In this document: positions 8,285-20,403 of the stretch, piece after piece
Layout: the number at the start of each line of letters is the position of its first letter
How positions within the stretch are numbered: position 1 is the stretch's first letter
Source: Streptomyces sp. GQFP
GTDB lineage: Bacteria > Actinomycetota > Actinomycetes > Streptomycetales > Streptomycetaceae
DNA length: 64,000 nucleotides
Reading direction: 5' to 3'
Assembly (NCBI RefSeq): GCF_021545335.1
Contig: NZ_CP089312.1
Coordinates: 620,001 to 684,000 of the forward strand
The notes under the pieces: generated by a model
Told to the model about the DNA's origin: nothing
Databases searched by the model: none
Seen by the model: only the letters and a program-made list of their open reading frames with translations
Made by a program: the position numbers and the translations under genes

Positions 8285-8480
8285 CGGAAGCCCGACCCCA
8301 GTCACCAAACCCGCGACGATCATGACCCCACTCGTACCGTTCCTATGGACTGAGCGGGAGTGAGTCCTGTTGCCAGGTCTCATGCTCGGCCGAACGCCCC
8401 GGACGGTGTTGGGCGTTCTGGTTGCCCGCGTTCGCTCCGCGTCCGGGCGGCACGGATCGTGTCCGTGGTCCGGGGATGCG
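8285..8480 (-). ncRNA. Candidate omega-RNA (reRNA) region at the tnpB 3' end
   Basis: In TnpB loci the guide scaffold overlaps the 3' end of tnpB and ends at the element boundary. Here a perfect 8-bp hairpin (GAACGCCC 8392-8399 with GGGCGTTC 8411-8418) lies just inside the stop codon, followed by about 60 bp of non-coding DNA. Position and hairpin fit; transcription is not demonstrated. Confidence 0.2.
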
Positions 8481-9995
8481 GGGGCGGGTTCCCTCACGCC
8501 CGGGAACACGCCGACCGGCCTGGACGGTCCGATGCCCCGCACGATCACTCCGGTCGTGTGGGGGCGGTGTCGTCCGTCGCCGGATCGGGTGTCCCTGGGC
8601 GCGCCTTCCGATCGCCACGGCAGCAGCATCGTGGCGGGTGGTTGTGCGGGTGGTCGTGGTGAGGGGTTTCTGCCAGTGCTGGGCGCCCCAGCGGCTGGTG
8701 TAGGCAGGGTCAACGGCGATGACCGCGATGCCCGTCTGGTCCGCCATCGAAGACAGCCGGGCGCGGAGCCTCCCCGTGGGCATACCGGAGATCAGCTGCC
8801 TGAAGCGTTTCCTGCGGCCGTGTTTTTCGCGGGTCTTCTCGGCGGTGAAGTCCAGGTCCTCGACCGCGATCGCCTTGACGCCGCACGTTTGGGCCCAGTG
8901 CAGGAGACGGGTGAGGGCGTGGCGGACCTGGGCGTCGCGGTGGTCGGCGGTGCCGGTCAGGTCGTAGAAGAAGCGGCGCGGGCTGCCGGTGGGGTTGCCG
9001 TGGGTGTCGAGGCGCCAGGCGGCGAGGTGGTCGGCGTTCATGTCGACGCCGATCACGCCGTGGGCGAGCGCCGCCTCGATGGGGAGGGTCGGGGTGGGTG
9101 GGATCTGCCAGGACGCGGTCAGATACCAGCGGTCCCGGCCGGTATCGAGGTGGATGCGGTAGGCGATCGCCCGGTTGGCCGCGACGCGATCCGCCCACTC
9201 GGTACCCCGGTGCGCGAACACGACCCTGGACGAGAGGACGTAGCGGCCGTGCGGGGCGTTCGCCAGATGCGCCAGCGGCGCGGGAAGCTTGATGCTCGCC
9301 TCGCCGTCGGGGTTGATGCGGATCGTCTCGTTGCCGTAGCGCTTGCCGGACTCCCCGTCCGCCTGGCAGAACCAGCGCTCGGCCTCCCAGCGCCCGCGCC
9401 ACGCGGCCTCGGTCAGCCCGGCCTCGTCCAGGTGGTGGCGGGTGCGGGCCAGGCGTTTGCCGCCGCGTACGACGTGCACAATGCCCGCCTCGCGGTCGGC
9501 CCGCGCTGCGGTCAGCCGGTCTTCCAGTACCCGCAGCCGCCTCGACTTCGCGTGCCACTCCCGCTGGGACCGGTAACCCCCGGGCGCCTTCTTCGTCCCC
9601 TTCTGCCCGACCGGCTGGGACAGCCGGTCCTCGATGGTACGGACGCCAGCTTCCAGGTTCTGGATGTGCGCCAGCTGGCAGCGGCGGGCCAGCGCCCACT
9701 GGTCATGAGTGGCCTTGGTGATACTGCCAGCCCACCGCGACGACGACAGCGGCGTCAGCTCCCGCTTACGCACCGCCCACGACTCACCGGAGTGCGCCAA
9801 GGCGTCCCGGCAGCGCGTCTTGAGGTCCTTCGAGGCCAGCGACCCCAGATGGTCGCCGACCATGCGCAGCACCTTCTCATCGTCCGGCGCCAGCTGCTTG
9901 AGACGGGTCCGGACGGCCACACCACTCGGACCGGACGCGACAAACGGCGCCGCGATGCTCCTCAGCTCACCCACCCCGTCACCCCCGCCCGGCAC
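8343..9995 (-). CDS. tnpB: TnpB-like RuvC nuclease (IS200/IS605 or IS1341 type transposase)
   Basis: A 550-residue protein with the three RuvC acidic residues of TnpB/OrfB: Asp318 (GVIGVDMNADH), Glu379 (IAVEDLDF) and Asp456 (RHDAAAVAIG). The conserved TSRWGAQHW strand lies between the last two. TnpB proteins are RNA-guided nucleases linked to IS200/IS605 elements. Here the usual C4 zinc finger between RuvC-II and III is absent, as in some actinobacterial relatives, and no TnpA gene is nearby. The last ~80 residues are arginine/proline-rich and low in complexity, as expected where coding DNA overlaps a guide-RNA scaffold. The start is uncertain: GTG within SGVAVRTRLKQL is also reasonable. It may be a non-autonomous or domesticated copy. 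Confidence 0.85.
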   Translation of the reverse strand: MPGGGDGVGELRSIAAPFVASGPSGVAVRTRLKQLAPDDEKVLRMVGDHLGSLASKDLKTRCRDALAHSGESWAVRKRELTPLSSSRWAGSITKATHDQWALARRCQLAHIQNLEAGVRTIEDRLSQPVGQKGTKKAPGGYRSQREWHAKSRRLRVLEDRLTAARADREAGIVHVVRGGKRLARTRHHLDEAGLTEAAWRGRWEAERWFCQADGESGKRYGNETIRINPDGEASIKLPAPLAHLANAPHGRYVLSSRVVFAHRGTEWADRVAANRAIAYRIHLDTGRDRWYLTASWQIPPTPTLPIEAALAHGVIGVDMNADHLAAWRLDTHGNPTGSPRRFFYDLTGTADHRDAQVRHALTRLLHWAQTCGVKAIAVEDLDFTAEKTREKHGRRKRFRQLISGMPTGRLRARLSSMADQTGIAVIAVDPAYTSRWGAQHWQKPLTTTTRTTTRHDAAAVAIGRRAQGHPIRRRTTPPPHDRSDRAGHRTVQAGRRVPGREGTRPRIPGPRTRSVPPGRGANAGNQNAQHRPGRSAEHETWQQDSLPLSP

Positions 9996-10017
9996 TCACC
10001 CCGAAGAACCCGGTCGC

Positions 10018-10089
10018 CATGGGAACGAGCGCCACCCATGAAGGTCACGCATTCGATGAGAGAACGTCAGTTCCCCACCGAAAACTGAC
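10018..10089. repeat. Two short hairpins upstream of tnpB (possible element left end)
   Basis: CATGGG (10018-10023) pairs with CCCATG (10035-10040), and GTCAGTT (10066-10072) pairs with AACTGAC (10083-10089). Subterminal hairpins mark the ends of IS200/IS605 elements. The exact boundaries are not visible. Confidence 0.3.
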
Positions 10090-10192
10090 ACCACAGCCGA
10101 GGAGCGCGACACGACACCGACCACCCACACTCACTCACGCTCACCAGCGCACTCCAGCGCCAGCAGCTCCAAACCCCTGCCCATGACGCCAC

Positions 10193-11539
10193 TCAGGGGG
10201 CGCAGGCAGCGACCAGCACCTCCACCTCAGCCGTCACCGCGGCGGCGAACCGGTCGAGGTCCGGCACTGCTTCCGCGTCCGCGACCAGCCCGAAGTGAAC
10301 CTGCCCCCGATACGTCGAGATGGCGACCGCAAGCGACTGCCCCTGGGCGAGCGGAGCGAAGGGGTAGACCTCGACGAGCGGGTTGCCGCCGAGCCTCAGC
10401 CCGAGGCTGGGCAGCGGCACGCTGGTGACGAGGATGTCGTACCAGAGCCGCGCGGCCTGCTTCACCAGCGGCCCGCCGAGCCGGTGCCCGAGCGGCGGCA
10501 CATGGTCGGCGAGCAGCGCGACCGCGCCCGCGCCCCGTCCGGGCCCGGCATCCTTGTTGCGGTCCATGGCGCTGCGTACGGAGTCGAGGCGCCGCAGCGG
10601 ATCCGGGTCGTCGACGGGCAGCCGCATCAGGTAGCCGGAGAGCCGGTTGCCCTGCGGATGCGCGGTGCGCGGACGCCGTTTGGAGACGGGGATGAGCGCA
10701 CGCGGAGCGACTCCCTCGCTGCCGTCGCCGCGCTCGTCGAGCCAGCGCCGCAGTGCCCCGGCGACGACGGCGATGAGTACGTCGTTCACCGTGCCGCCGA
10801 CCGTCTTGCGCACCAGGTGGATGTCGTCGAGGTCGAGGAGGACTCCGGCGGTACGGCGGGTGCCGCTCGGTTCGGCGACGAGCGCGGCGGAGGAGCGCGC
10901 GCCCAGGGTGTCCAGGCTGGACCGGGCGACGGAGGCACCGATGTCCAGGGCACGCCCCACGTCGGAGAAGGCGCCGCGCACCATCCCGGGCAGCTTGCGC
11001 ACGTCCGGGAAGAGACCGGCGGCCGGCGGTTCGGGGCGCGGGCGGGGCGCCGGCAGGTCGAGGGGGTCCATGACACCGGCGGCGAGGGTCAGTGCGCGCA
11101 GGCCGTCGGCGAGGGCGTGGTGGAACTTGAAGAGCACGGCGAAGGAGGTGCCGTCCTCGCCGGGCAGGACGTGTGCCTCCCACGGCGGCCGGCCGCGCTC
11201 CAGGGAGCGTTCCATGAGCCGTCCGGCCTCGGCGTGGAAGTCGGAGGTGGGGGCGTGCAGCCGTACGTGGTCGAGCGGGTCGAAGTCCGGTACGGACTCG
11301 CGGGTGGCGCCCCCGAAGGCCAGCGGGAGCAGCGGCTGCCAGACGTCCCGGATACGCATGCGCAGTCCGGGTACGGCGGGGGCGCGGGCGGCGAGGAGAT
11401 CGGCCGCGTGGGCTCCGGCGGTGGGTGAGTGGGACGAGAACACGCCGAGGGCACCCAGGTGCATGGGGTGCAGGTCGGAATCCATGTTCCAGAACGCCAG
11501 GTCGAGGGGGGCGAGCAGGTCCGAGGTCTCAGAGGTCAA
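10193..11539 (-). CDS. WS/DGAT-type wax ester synthase/diacylglycerol O-acyltransferase
   Basis: A 448-residue acyltransferase that moves fatty acyl groups from acyl-CoA onto diacylglycerol or alcohols, forming storage triacylglycerol or wax esters at the membrane. The catalytic HHxxxDG motif is intact (HHALADG, His140-His141-Asp145), and the second family motif appears as GGTVNDVLIAVVAGALRRWL. N- and C-terminal CoA-acyltransferase-like halves are complete and the length is normal. TTG 11539 (LTSETSDLLAPLDLAFW) matches the family N-terminus and is preceded by GAGAG; the longer frame to 11632 adds unrelated basic residues. It is separated from the GH92 gene upstream by a strong terminator hairpin, so it is probably transcribed alone. 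Confidence 0.9.
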   Translation of the reverse strand: MTSETSDLLAPLDLAFWNMDSDLHPMHLGALGVFSSHSPTAGAHAADLLAARAPAVPGLRMRIRDVWQPLLPLAFGGATRESVPDFDPLDHVRLHAPTSDFHAEAGRLMERSLERGRPPWEAHVLPGEDGTSFAVLFKFHHALADGLRALTLAAGVMDPLDLPAPRPRPEPPAAGLFPDVRKLPGMVRGAFSDVGRALDIGASVARSSLDTLGARSSAALVAEPSGTRRTAGVLLDLDDIHLVRKTVGGTVNDVLIAVVAGALRRWLDERGDGSEGVAPRALIPVSKRRPRTAHPQGNRLSGYLMRLPVDDPDPLRRLDSVRSAMDRNKDAGPGRGAGAVALLADHVPPLGHRLGGPLVKQAARLWYDILVTSVPLPSLGLRLGGNPLVEVYPFAPLAQGQSLAVAISTYRGQVHFGLVADAEAVPDLDRFAAAVTAEVEVLVAACAP

Positions 11540-11636
11540 GGGATCGCTCTCGCGTCGACGACGGGTGAGCCAGCAGTCAATCGCCTGCGGCCGATTACGG
11601 TCAAGTACGATCAAGCTACGCACAGTTAACAACGGA

Positions 11637-11671
11637 TTAAGTCCCGCTGCTCCGCGAGCAGCGGGACTTAA
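11637..11671 (-). terminator. Strong hairpin terminator after the GH92 gene
   Basis: A perfect 15-bp inverted repeat: arms TTAAGTCCCGCTGCT (11637-11651) and its complement (11657-11671) around the 5-nt loop CCGCG. It is placed between the GH92 stop and the next gene on the same strand. There is no long U-tract, as is usual in Streptomyces. Confidence 0.8.
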
Positions 11672-11717
11672 GTGACGTATGAGGCTATGTCAGCACACGC
11701 GGGCAGCTGCAGGGCCG

Positions 11718-14078
11718 CTATTTCAGGGCGGGCGGCGCCTCGTCCGCCCCCGTTCCCCACCCGGACGGCTCCGAGCCGACCGTGAACTCCAGCGCACGCG
11801 CACCCCGTAGCAACGCGCTCGTCACATACGTACGGCTGTACGAAACCCCGTCGACGGCCACCGACTGGACGTACCGTCGGCTGTCCGACGTACCCGGTGC
11901 CGTCACCGTGAGGGCTCCGAGCGGGTAGTAGCGGCGGTCCAGGGTGAGATCGGTCCGGTCGAAGACCGGGGTGGACAGGCCCCAGGTGTCGTAGCCGGGC
12001 TGTACCGGAAAGATCCCGATCGCGGACAGGACGTGCCAGGCGGACATCGTGCCCATGTCGTCGTTGCCCGTCATACCGGTCGGGCCGTCGGTGTAAAGGG
12101 TCAGCGCGGCGTGCACGACCTCCGTCGTCTTCCAGGGCTGACCGGTGGAGAGATAGGTGTACGGAGCGGTGAGGTCGACCTCGTTCTGGGGGTTGTACTT
12201 GTCCGCGTCGTAGTAGGCGTACGGGCCGTTCACCCACACCTCGCGGGCCGTCCCGGCCGGGTCCGCCTTCATTTGGTCGTACGCGAAGAAGGCGTCGAGC
12301 CGGTCGTTGGCCGCCTGTCTGCCGCCGAGCAGGTCCACCAGGCCCGGCAGATCCTGCGGGACAAGCCACTGGTACTGCCAGGCCGTGCCCTCGTGGAAGC
12401 CCTCGCCCTTGGCCGGATCGGGGTCGCCGGTGAAGGTTCCCGAGCCGTCCCGGGGCCGGAAGAAGCCGGTCGCGGGGTCGAAGACGGCACGGTAGCTCTG
12501 CGCCCGGCGGGCGTATCGGTCGGCGTCGGACTTGTGGCCCAGGTCGCGGGCCATCTGGGCCAGCATCGCGTCGGACAGGGCGTATTCGAGGGTGACGGAG
12601 GCGCCCCAGTGGTAGTCCGAGTCGCCGAGCTTGGTGCGCGGGCGGCCCTTGAGATAGGGCGCGAAGCCGTCCGCGATGTACTCCTGGTTGGCCTCGCGCC
12701 CCAGCATGGGCAGGGCGGCGGGTGGCACGCCGTCGGCGTTCTTCTTCAGGGCGCGGTAGGCCCGCTCCTCGTGGCCGTGCAGCAGGCCCTGCTGGTAGGC
12801 GTGGGTGAGGAAGGGGGTGACCGGGTCGCCGGTCATGATGTTGGTCTCGACGGTGCCGTAGCCCCACTTGGGCAGCCAGCCGCCCTCCTCGTCGATCTTC
12901 AGCACCGAGAGCGCCATGTCACGGGCCTCGCGGGGCGCGAGCAGCGACAGGAGCTGGGCCTGGGTGCGGTAGGTGTCCCAGAGGGACCAGTTCTGGTAGT
13001 ACGTGAAGTCCCGCGCGCGGTGGATCCTCAGGTCCCAGCCGGTGTAGCGGCCGTCGGCGTCGCTGCCGATGTTGGGGGCGAGGAAGCTCCGGTAGAGGGA
13101 CGAGTAGAAGGTCCGCCGGAGAGTCTCCGAGCCGCCGGTCACGCGCACGTCGTCGAGCCGCGCCTCCCAGGCCGCCCGGGCCGCCTCCCGTACGGCGTCG
13201 AACGGACGTCCGCCCTCGGCGCTCAGGTTGCCGGCGGCGCCCTCCGCGTCGACGTACGACAGTGCGGTGGTCGCCTCGACGGTGCGGTCGCCGTCGGTGG
13301 TGTCGAAGCGGACGTAGGCGCCATCGCCGCCGGTCCGGGAGCCGTCGGTGACCGTGGACCCGTCCCAGGTGCCGTACGCCGTGAAGGGCCGGTCGAAGCG
13401 GGTGACCGTGTGGACGGTGTACGGCTTGGTGCCTCGGCAGAAGCCGGAGCCGGTGATGGTCGTACGGACGGTCCGGTCGTCGAGGATCTCGACCCGGTTC
13501 TCGACCTTGGCGTGGAGAGACTGGCCCGCGTTGAGGAGAATGTTGGCCTTGGTGGTCGCCGGGAAGGTGTAGCGCTGGACGCCGGTGCGGGTGGTCGCCG
13601 TCAGTTCGGCGTCGATGCCCGAATCCAGGCCCACCCGGTAGTAGCCGGGAGTGGCGCGCTCCTGGTCGTGGCCGTACTCGGCGGCGTAGGTCGCGTGGTC
13701 GGTGCTCGTGATGTCGCCGGTCGTGGGCAGGACCGGCAGGTCGCCGCCGATGCGGCAGCCGACGCCGGAGAGGTGGACGAGGGAGAAGCCTCGGATGCGG
13801 GTCTGGGAGTAGCGGTAGCCGGTCTTGTGCCCGGTGTCGGGCGACAGTTGCACCATGCCGAAGGGCACGGTCGCGCCGGGGAAGGTGTTGCCCTCGTTCT
13901 CCGTGCCGATGAACGGGTTGACGAGGTCGGTGAGCCGCTCGTCACGGGCATGGGCGGCGGGTGCGGAGAGCGCGCCCGCGAACAGGGCAGCGGCCGTCAC
14001 CGCCCCCGCGGTGCGCAGCGTCCATCTCACAGGGCGGTCCTCCGTGGGTTCGGGCCGGATGGCGGCCGTGTCCCGCAT
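11718..14078 (-). CDS. Secreted GH92 alpha-1,2-mannosidase
   Basis: A 786-residue exported glycoside hydrolase of family 92, calcium-dependent exo-acting mannosidases acting on mannans and N-glycan-type chains. A signal peptide (about residues 15-45, TLRTAGAVTAAALFAGALSAPAAHA) precedes the family opening LVNPFIGTENEGNTFPGATVPFGMVQLSPDT. Later landmarks are the GYRYSQTRIRGFSLVHLSGVGC loop, the WSLWDTYRTQAQLLSLL helix of the (alpha/alpha)6 barrel, and the C-terminal GNDDMGTMSAWHVLSAIGIFPVQPG block with conserved acidic residues. ATG 14078 was chosen because GAGGAAC lies just upstream and the signal peptide follows; the longer frame would overlap the glgC terminator hairpin. With GH20 and GH29 it suggests use of host-like glycans. 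Confidence 0.93.
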   Translation of the reverse strand: MRDTAAIRPEPTEDRPVRWTLRTAGAVTAAALFAGALSAPAAHARDERLTDLVNPFIGTENEGNTFPGATVPFGMVQLSPDTGHKTGYRYSQTRIRGFSLVHLSGVGCRIGGDLPVLPTTGDITSTDHATYAAEYGHDQERATPGYYRVGLDSGIDAELTATTRTGVQRYTFPATTKANILLNAGQSLHAKVENRVEILDDRTVRTTITGSGFCRGTKPYTVHTVTRFDRPFTAYGTWDGSTVTDGSRTGGDGAYVRFDTTDGDRTVEATTALSYVDAEGAAGNLSAEGGRPFDAVREAARAAWEARLDDVRVTGGSETLRRTFYSSLYRSFLAPNIGSDADGRYTGWDLRIHRARDFTYYQNWSLWDTYRTQAQLLSLLAPREARDMALSVLKIDEEGGWLPKWGYGTVETNIMTGDPVTPFLTHAYQQGLLHGHEERAYRALKKNADGVPPAALPMLGREANQEYIADGFAPYLKGRPRTKLGDSDYHWGASVTLEYALSDAMLAQMARDLGHKSDADRYARRAQSYRAVFDPATGFFRPRDGSGTFTGDPDPAKGEGFHEGTAWQYQWLVPQDLPGLVDLLGGRQAANDRLDAFFAYDQMKADPAGTAREVWVNGPYAYYDADKYNPQNEVDLTAPYTYLSTGQPWKTTEVVHAALTLYTDGPTGMTGNDDMGTMSAWHVLSAIGIFPVQPGYDTWGLSTPVFDRTDLTLDRRYYPLGALTVTAPGTSDSRRYVQSVAVDGVSYSRTYVTSALLRGARALEFTVGSEPSGWGTGADEAPPALK

Positions 14079-14181
14079 CCGTTCCTCGCCTGCTGTCCCG
14101 ATCCGCACCCCGCGCGGCACGGTCACCTCGCGGCCGTACGGCAACAGCCCGTTCGGCTCACTCGCGGCGGCCCCGGACATG

Positions 14182-14221
14182 CCGACGGCCCCGGTGAGCA
14201 CGGACTCACCGGGGCCGTCGG
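14182..14221 (-). terminator. Strong hairpin terminator after glgC
   Basis: A perfect 17-bp inverted repeat (14182-14198 with 14205-14221, arm CCGACGGCCCCGGTGAG, loop CACGGA) 20 bp after the glgC stop. It isolates the glycogen genes from the GH92 gene on the same strand. Confidence 0.8.
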
Positions 14222-14240
14222 GGGCGTGGGCGTACCCGCC

Positions 14241-15461
14241 CTATGAGACGTGCTGGCCCTTCCCGAGGGCGATCACTCCGCCCTTGGAGACGGTGTAGAG
14301 GTCGGAGTCGCGCTCCGGGTTGACGCCGATCGTCGCGCCCGGCGGGACCTCGACGTTCTTGTCGAGGACGGCCCCGCGCACGATCGCGCCCCGCCCGATG
14401 CGCACGTTGTCGTGCAGGATCGACCCCTGCACCACCGCGCCCGGATCGACGCGCACCCCGGGTGAGAGCACCGAGCGCGTCACCTGCCCGCGTATCAGGC
14501 ACCCCGCGCTGATGATCGACTCGCTGGCGATGCCGCCGGAGTTGAAGCGGGCGGGCGACAGCTGGCCGGAGTGGGTGTAGACGGGCCAGCTGCGGTTGTA
14601 GAGGTTGAAGGCGGGGCGCTCGGCGATCAGGTCCATGTGGGCGTCGTAGTACGCGTCGAGCGTGCCCACGTCCCGCCAGTAGCCCTGGTCGCGTGTCGTC
14701 TCGCCGGGCACGTGGTTCTCGCTGAAGTCGTACAGCTGGGCCTCGCCCCGCTCGGTGAGCGCGGGCAGTATCGAACCGCCCATGTCGTGCACGGAGTCGC
14801 CGTCCTCGGCGTCCCGCTGGAGGGCCTCTATCAGGGCCTTGGTGGTGAAGATGTAGTTGCCCATCGAGGCGAACACGGACTCGGGGTCGTCGGCCAGTCC
14901 GGGCGGGTCGGCGGGCTTCTCCAGGAAGCCCTGCACGGTCTGGTTGTCGGAGCCGGGGCTGATCACACCGAAGGACGACGACTCGGTGCGCGGCACCCGG
15001 ATGCCCGCGACCGTGACCCCGGCGCCGCTGTCGATGTGCTGGTTGATCATCTGGCGGGGGTCCATGCGGTACACGTGGTCGGCGCCGAACACGGCGACGT
15101 AGTCGGGCTGTTCGTCGTGCACGAGGTTCAGGGACTGGAGGATGGCGTCGGCGCTGCCCAGGTACCAGCGCGGGCCGAGGCGCTGCTGGGCGGGGACCGG
15201 GGTGACGTAGTTGCCGAGCAGGCTGGACATCCGCCAGGTGGTGGTGATGTGGCGGTCCAGCGAGTGCGACTTGTACTGCGTGAGCACGCAGATGCGCATG
15301 ATGTCACCGTTGACGAGGTTGGACAGGACGAAGTCGACCAGGCGATACGTTCCGCCAAAGGTGACCGCCGGTTTCGCGCGGTCCGCGGTCAGGGGCATCA
15401 GGCGTTTGCCCTCTCCGCCCGCCAGTACGATTCCGAGCACAGAAGGTCCACCACGACGCAT
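14241..15461 (-). CDS. glgC: Glucose-1-phosphate adenylyltransferase
   Basis: A 406-residue ADP-glucose pyrophosphorylase: ATP + glucose-1-P gives ADP-glucose + PPi, the committed step for bacterial glycogen and, in actinobacteria, maltose-1-phosphate. The nucleotide-binding signature [22 protein letters not shown], the RIGVLTQYKS-type strand, [10 protein letters not shown] and the substrate loop VSGFLEKP-like ([10 protein letters not shown]) are all present, with a C-terminal left-handed beta-helix domain ([24 protein letters not shown]). ATG 15461 is placed with AGGGGAG 6-7 nt upstream; GTG 15476 overlaps that site and is less likely. It follows glgA by 53 bp on the same strand, forming a glgA-glgC operon closed by a strong terminator. 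Confidence 0.95.
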   Translation of the reverse strand: MRRGGPSVLGIVLAGGEGKRLMPLTADRAKPAVTFGGTYRLVDFVLSNLVNGDIMRICVLTQYKSHSLDRHITTTWRMSSLLGNYVTPVPAQQRLGPRWYLGSADAILQSLNLVHDEQPDYVAVFGADHVYRMDPRQMINQHIDSGAGVTVAGIRVPRTESSSFGVISPGSDNQTVQGFLEKPADPPGLADDPESVFASMGNYIFTTKALIEALQRDAEDGDSVHDMGGSILPALTERGEAQLYDFSENHVPGETTRDQGYWRDVGTLDAYYDAHMDLIAERPAFNLYNRSWPVYTHSGQLSPARFNSGGIASESIISAGCLIRGQVTRSVLSPGVRVDPGAVVQGSILHDNVRIGRGAIVRGAVLDKNVEVPPGATIGVNPERDSDLYTVSKGGVIALGKGQHVS

Positions 15462-15514
15462 CGCCGCTCCCCTCACCGTGGTTGTGCAGGTTGCTTGCCC
15501 GTACGCCGGTCGCG

Positions 15515-16684
15515 CTAAGCCTGTTGACCTTTTTTGAGGATCTCCTCGTAGAGCCGTACGGTCCGCCGGGCCACCGCGTCCCAGCCGAACTCGCCCACCG
15601 CACGCTCCCGTCCGGCCTCCCCCATGCGCCGCGCGCCCTCCGGATCACCGAGCACGGAGTCCAGGGCCCGCGCGAGGTCCGCCTCGAAGGCACCCGAGTC
15701 CTCGTCGAGGGACACGAGTACGCCCGTCTTGCCGTCGTCGACCACCTCGGGGATGCCCCCGACCCGCGAGGCCACGACGGGAGTTCCGCAGGCCATCGCC
15801 TCCAGGTTGACGATGCCCAACGGCTCGTACACCGAAGGGCAGACGAACACGGCGGCGTGCGTGAGGAGTTGGATGACGTCCGCGCGCGGCAGCATCTGCG
15901 GGACCCAGAACACGCCCTCGCGTACGGCGCTCAGTTCCTGGAAGAGTTCGCGGAACTCCCGGTCGATCTCCGGGGTGTCGGGCGCGCCCGCGCACAGCAC
16001 GACCTGGGCCGCCGGGTCGATGTCCCGTGCCGCGCGCAGCAGATGGGGGACGCCCTTCTGCCGGGTGATGCGGCCGACGAACAGGACGTACGGGCGGTCC
16101 GGGTCGACGCCGATGCGGGTGAGGGCGTCGGTGCCGTGGTCGGGGCGGTAGAGGGTGGTGTCGATGCCGTTGTGCACGACATGGACGGTGGCCGGGTCGA
16201 GGGCCGGGTAGCAGGCGAGGATGTCCTCGCGCATGGCCCCGGACACGGCGATCACGGCGTCGGCGGCCTCGATGGCGGTGCGCTCGGCCCAGCTCGACAG
16301 GGCGTATCCGCCGCCGAGTTGCTCGGCCTTCCACGGGCGCAGGGGCTCCAGGGAGTGGGCGGTCATGACGTGCGGAATGCCGTAGAGGAGTTTGGCGAAG
16401 TGGCCGGCCAGGTTGGCGTACCAGGTGTGGGAGTGGACGAGTTCGCGGCCTTCGAGGGCGGCGGCGATGGAGAGGTCCGTGGAGAAGGTGCGCAGGGCGT
16501 CGTTGGCGGTGTCGAGCGACGGCCAGGACCGGTGGCGGATGACGCCGACTCCTCGACCCTCGCCCCAGCAGTGCACCTCCAGGTCGGTGAGGGCGCCCAA
16601 CTCCCGGGCCAGGAACTCGACATGGACACCCGCACCGCCGTACACATCCGGCGGGTACTCCCGGGTCAGCAGGCCCACACGCAC
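15515..16684 (-). CDS. glgA: Glycogen synthase, actinobacterial GT4 type (ADP-glucose-dependent)
   Basis: A 389-residue retaining glycosyltransferase of the short actinobacterial GlgA/GlgM type. In related bacteria this type makes maltose-1-phosphate (or alpha-glucan) from ADP-glucose. The N-terminal acceptor domain begins [25 protein letters not shown]. The C-terminal GT-B domain has [17 protein letters not shown] (Arg/Lys for the nucleotide-sugar phosphates) and the E-x7-E motif in [19 protein letters not shown]. The start is GTG 16684, preceded by GGGAG; the longer frame upstream is out-of-register proline-rich sequence belonging to the FhuF-like gene's opposite frame. It lies directly upstream of glgC, which supplies its ADP-glucose. 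Confidence 0.93.
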   Translation of the reverse strand: MRVGLLTREYPPDVYGGAGVHVEFLARELGALTDLEVHCWGEGRGVGVIRHRSWPSLDTANDALRTFSTDLSIAAALEGRELVHSHTWYANLAGHFAKLLYGIPHVMTAHSLEPLRPWKAEQLGGGYALSSWAERTAIEAADAVIAVSGAMREDILACYPALDPATVHVVHNGIDTTLYRPDHGTDALTRIGVDPDRPYVLFVGRITRQKGVPHLLRAARDIDPAAQVVLCAGAPDTPEIDREFRELFQELSAVREGVFWVPQMLPRADVIQLLTHAAVFVCPSVYEPLGIVNLEAMACGTPVVASRVGGIPEVVDDGKTGVLVSLDEDSGAFEADLARALDSVLGDPEGARRMGEAGRERAVGEFGWDAVARRTVRLYEEILKKGQQA

Positions 16685-16721
16685 CCAAAACTCCCTGTCT
16701 CGGCGGTTGGTTCCCACATGG

Positions 16722-17474
16722 TCACCCAGATGCGTCTCCCGGGGAAGACCGTGGGGGCCTGGTGAAGCAGCAGTCTCCGCAGACCCCGCCGCCGGGCACC
16801 CGGTAGTAGAGGCAGCAACTGCGGCGTCGGAAGGCGGTGCCGGTGAGGGTGCCGGTCGGGGCCAGGCGGGGGTGGGTGAACAGTTCGGCGGCGAGAGTGC
16901 GGGCACGGGCGCCGGCCTCCGGGTCCGTTCCACGGGCCCAGCGGTCGAGTTCGCGGGCCGCGCCGGCCAGGGCGGAGCCCGCGTTGCCCCACAGCAGGCC
17001 CTCGGCGACGCCGTACCGGGCGTGCAGGGCGGCCGTGAGGGGCTCCAGGTGCCCTCGTACGACGATGTCCGCGACCGCCGCCGCGTCGGCGGGCCGGGGG
17101 CGTACCTCCGTCAGCCACAGGTCGTCGGGGGCGCTCGCGGCGGCGTCCCAGAGGAGGAGGCGGGGGTCGAGGTCGGGGACGCCGCCGTACAGGACCGCGC
17201 AGCCGAGGGCGACGGACCACAGTCTGGCCGCGAGCGCCTGTTGGGCGATGGACGCGGAAACCCGCAGCTCAGGGGTATGGAGACGGTACGCGACCGTTTG
17301 GACACGGAAAGTTACAGAATCCGCGTAAACGTCCTCGCCGCGATGTGCGTACGCCTGTGCGAGTGTCGGAGGCCGGTCGGCGGGTGCTCCGGCCGTGCGT
17401 AGTACGAAGAAGCCGCCGAGCGGTCGGAGAGCCGTGAGATCAGGGTCGAGGTCCACGGGGAGCAGTAGTACCAA
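16722..17474 (-). CDS. FhuF-like (2Fe-2S)-binding protein, probable ferric-siderophore reductase
   Basis: A 250-residue protein ending in the FhuF iron-sulfur signature Cys-Cys-x10-Cys-x2-Cys (SCCLYYRVPGGGVCGDC), which binds a 2Fe-2S cluster. FhuF-type proteins reduce ferric iron from imported siderophores in the cytoplasm. The rest is alanine-rich and weakly conserved, as is usual in this family; no signal peptide or membrane segment is seen. The start is unclear: TTG 17474 and GTG 17456 both lack a clear ribosome site. It sits 37 bp upstream of glgA on the same strand and could share its transcript, although the functions are unrelated. Confidence 0.82.
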   Translation of the reverse strand: MVLLLPVDLDPDLTALRPLGGFFVLRTAGAPADRPPTLAQAYAHRGEDVYADSVTFRVQTVAYRLHTPELRVSASIAQQALAARLWSVALGCAVLYGGVPDLDPRLLLWDAAASAPDDLWLTEVRPRPADAAAVADIVVRGHLEPLTAALHARYGVAEGLLWGNAGSALAGAARELDRWARGTDPEAGARARTLAAELFTHPRLAPTGTLTGTAFRRRSCCLYYRVPGGGVCGDCCFTRPPRSSPGDASG

Positions 17475-17683
17475 GGAGAGCCGTAGTCCTGCGCAGCGGC
17501 TTCACCTCCGCGTCACCCACCCTGGGGAGGACGTTGGGCTCCACGTACTCCATCGGCAGTAGGACCCAATGGATGCTCTGGTACGACGACGTGGCGCGCG
17601 CGAGGAGGGATCGTAGTCACTATGGAAGCCGACCGTTCGCCGCGCCGGGCCCCGGGCCAGCGCCGCACGCAGAGGAGTTGCTC

Positions 17684-20403
<2,720 letters not shown>

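Noticed and set aside
17534..17683. 50-residue N-terminal extension of the DMT transporter from TTG 17534
   Set aside because: The ribosome site is good, but ATG 17684 also has one and begins exactly at the first membrane helix; kept only as an alternative.
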